A stretch of 64,000 bases of DNA from Sphagnum magellanicum. Taxonomy: Eukaryota > Streptophyta > Sphagnopsida > Sphagnales > Sphagnaceae. Under the pieces are notes generated by a model, which was given only the letters and a program-made list of their open reading frames with translations, searched no databases and was not told where the DNA came from. A program made the translations under genes and the position numbers. Location of the stretch: positions 248,001-312,000 of the forward strand of contig CM038915.1 of assembly GCA_021904315.1 (NCBI GenBank), given 5' to 3'. Positions 63,100-64,000 of this stretch are shown here, one piece after another; the stretch's first letter is position 1, and the number at the start of each line of letters is the position of its first letter.

Positions 63100-64000
63100 G
63101 AGGTCCCTCTCATGATCCTAAACCTTGTACAGGTTGGGCATGACTAGTTGGTTAGGAGGACTTGCCTTTTAGATCAGCAAGTTGGGCCCTCAATGATTTG
63201 AATCCATTTTGTAGAATCTGAATTTGAATTGCATGGGCTTGAAGCACCTCCCTCTTGTCAACATTGTGCTCCTTCTTTTTAGCATTCTTGTTGGAATTAC
63301 CTTTGGTGGGCAAAGCCTGAATGGAAGGCTAAGGTGCCTTGGCTTTTGGTTGAGGGACAGCGGAAGATGTTGGCAGATTTTGCCATTGTAATCGGAATTA
63401 CTTCCGTTCTGAGAACTTGGCAATACAGACAAATTCCTGATGTCCCTCTTTCCCACAATAATCACAAAAGAGATCCTCGAAAGGAATGTTGCACTCATTA
63501 GCTTTGTGGGCAGGATTGCCACAATAGTTGCAAGAAGGTAGGATGAATGTAGCCGAATGCACCACTTTAGGCCTTGAAGAAAAATGTGATGATCTAGTTG
63601 GCGCAGCTACTGTAGGTTGAGGGCTTGAACATGATGGAAGCCTCATAGTACTAGCCTCATAGTGTGCATGAGCCAGTTCCAGCTTTTCGGAAATGTTGTA
63701 CACATCCAACAAAGTGTACGAGTCTCCAAATTTTGCAAAAACCCGTTGCAAAACATACACGTGGAGTGTTAGAGTACCTTCCAACGAACGGAGATACCGG
63801 TGGGCAGCTTCCAGGTCGGTGATGCTCTGGGTATCCTCTTTGAGTTTGAAAAGCTTCTTGTAAAGCATCTTGAAGGTTTCATCCTTCTGCCGAGAGAAGG
63901 TGGCGAGCTGTAGAATTCTTTCAGAACTTTTGATTGGAAATTCCTAGCTCAAGAACTCAAAAAAATTCTCCCACTGGATTAGCAAAAGCTGGCGTTTTAG
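63100..64000 (-). pseudogene. gag: Retrotransposon gag with two CCHC zinc knuckles (partial, cut by window edge)
   Basis: The best frame runs 63868-63398: LRSLEGTLTLHVYVLQRVFA, a helical gag core, then CNYCGNPAHKANEC and CDYCGKEGHQEFVC, both C-x2-C-x4-H-x4-C. The frame continues toward 63,100 through KREVLQAHAIQIQILQNGF, interrupted by stops. A TAG at 63944-63946 interrupts the upstream part. The true start lies outside the window. Confidence 0.85.

Larger units (their letters stand above)
54239..64000 (-). mobile_element. Decayed Ty3/gypsy-type LTR retrotransposon with DNA methyltransferase and PHD finger
   Basis: On the minus strand the order is gag (two CCHC knuckles), protease, C5-cytosine methyltransferase, reverse transcriptase, RNase H, integrase, PHD-like finger, polypurine tract and 3' LTR. 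RT before integrase defines the Ty3/gypsy order. The 5' LTR and the start of gag lie beyond the right edge. A hAT-like transposon is nested at about 60,520-63,049. The frame carries at least a dozen stops plus frameshifts, so this copy is inactive. Methyltransferase-bearing Ty3/gypsy elements have been described in charophyte algae and, separately, in dinoflagellate retroelements; whether this belongs to the charophyte family needs a tree. Confidence 0.9.

Overview
This window is nuclear DNA of a land plant. The genes are split by short GT-AG introns, and the products are plant types: a SYP2-class vacuolar syntaxin, a plastid GNAT acetyltransferase, a GPI-anchored COBRA-like protein and a TIN1-like secretory protein. 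The rest is AT-rich intergenic DNA with plant transposons. The style, plus a retrotransposon family with a DNA methyltransferase, suggests a non-seed lineage (bryophyte, lycophyte or fern), but the species cannot be fixed from the sequence alone.

Layout. 1-11.7 kb is AT-rich intergenic DNA with one broken hypothetical ORF at the left edge, a 375-bp MITE with perfect terminal repeats and a TTA duplication, and a tandem repeat just upstream of the first gene. 11.7-14.1 kb (+) is a seven-exon SYP2-type Qa-SNARE. 16.2-18.1 kb (-) is a five-exon plastid GNAT. 21.1-23.1 kb (-) is ribosomal protein uL5/RPL11 with a one-codon first exon and a GC-rich 5' region. 25.2-33.1 kb (+) is a giant coiled-coil protein of about 2,370 residues with a Trp-marked repeat of about 32 residues. 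34.8-38.0 kb (-) is a COBRA-like gene. 38-50.5 kb is intergenic, with microsatellites, a 236-bp tandem duplication and members of a dispersed repeat. 50.5-52.2 kb (-) is a TIN1-like gene preceded by a (GA)n tract and five degenerate copies of a unit of about 127 bp.

54.2-64.0 kb is a decayed Ty3/gypsy-type LTR retrotransposon on the minus strand, cut by the right edge. Read 5' to 3' it encodes gag with two CCHC knuckles, protease, a C5-cytosine DNA methyltransferase, reverse transcriptase, RNase H, integrase and a degenerate PHD finger, followed by a polypurine tract and a candidate 394-bp 3' LTR. A younger BED/DUF659 hAT-like DNA transposon of about 2.5 kb (60.5-63.05 kb) is nested between gag and protease. 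The methyltransferase plus PHD reader in one element is the most interesting system here: a mobile element carrying both a writer and a possible reader of chromatin marks. The copy is dead, and its lesions look like C-to-T / G-to-A decay.

The host genes are ordinary housekeeping or secretory genes and form no operon-like unit. Exon borders were derived by hand from splice consensus, phase continuity and family knowledge; no alignment or transcript evidence was available.
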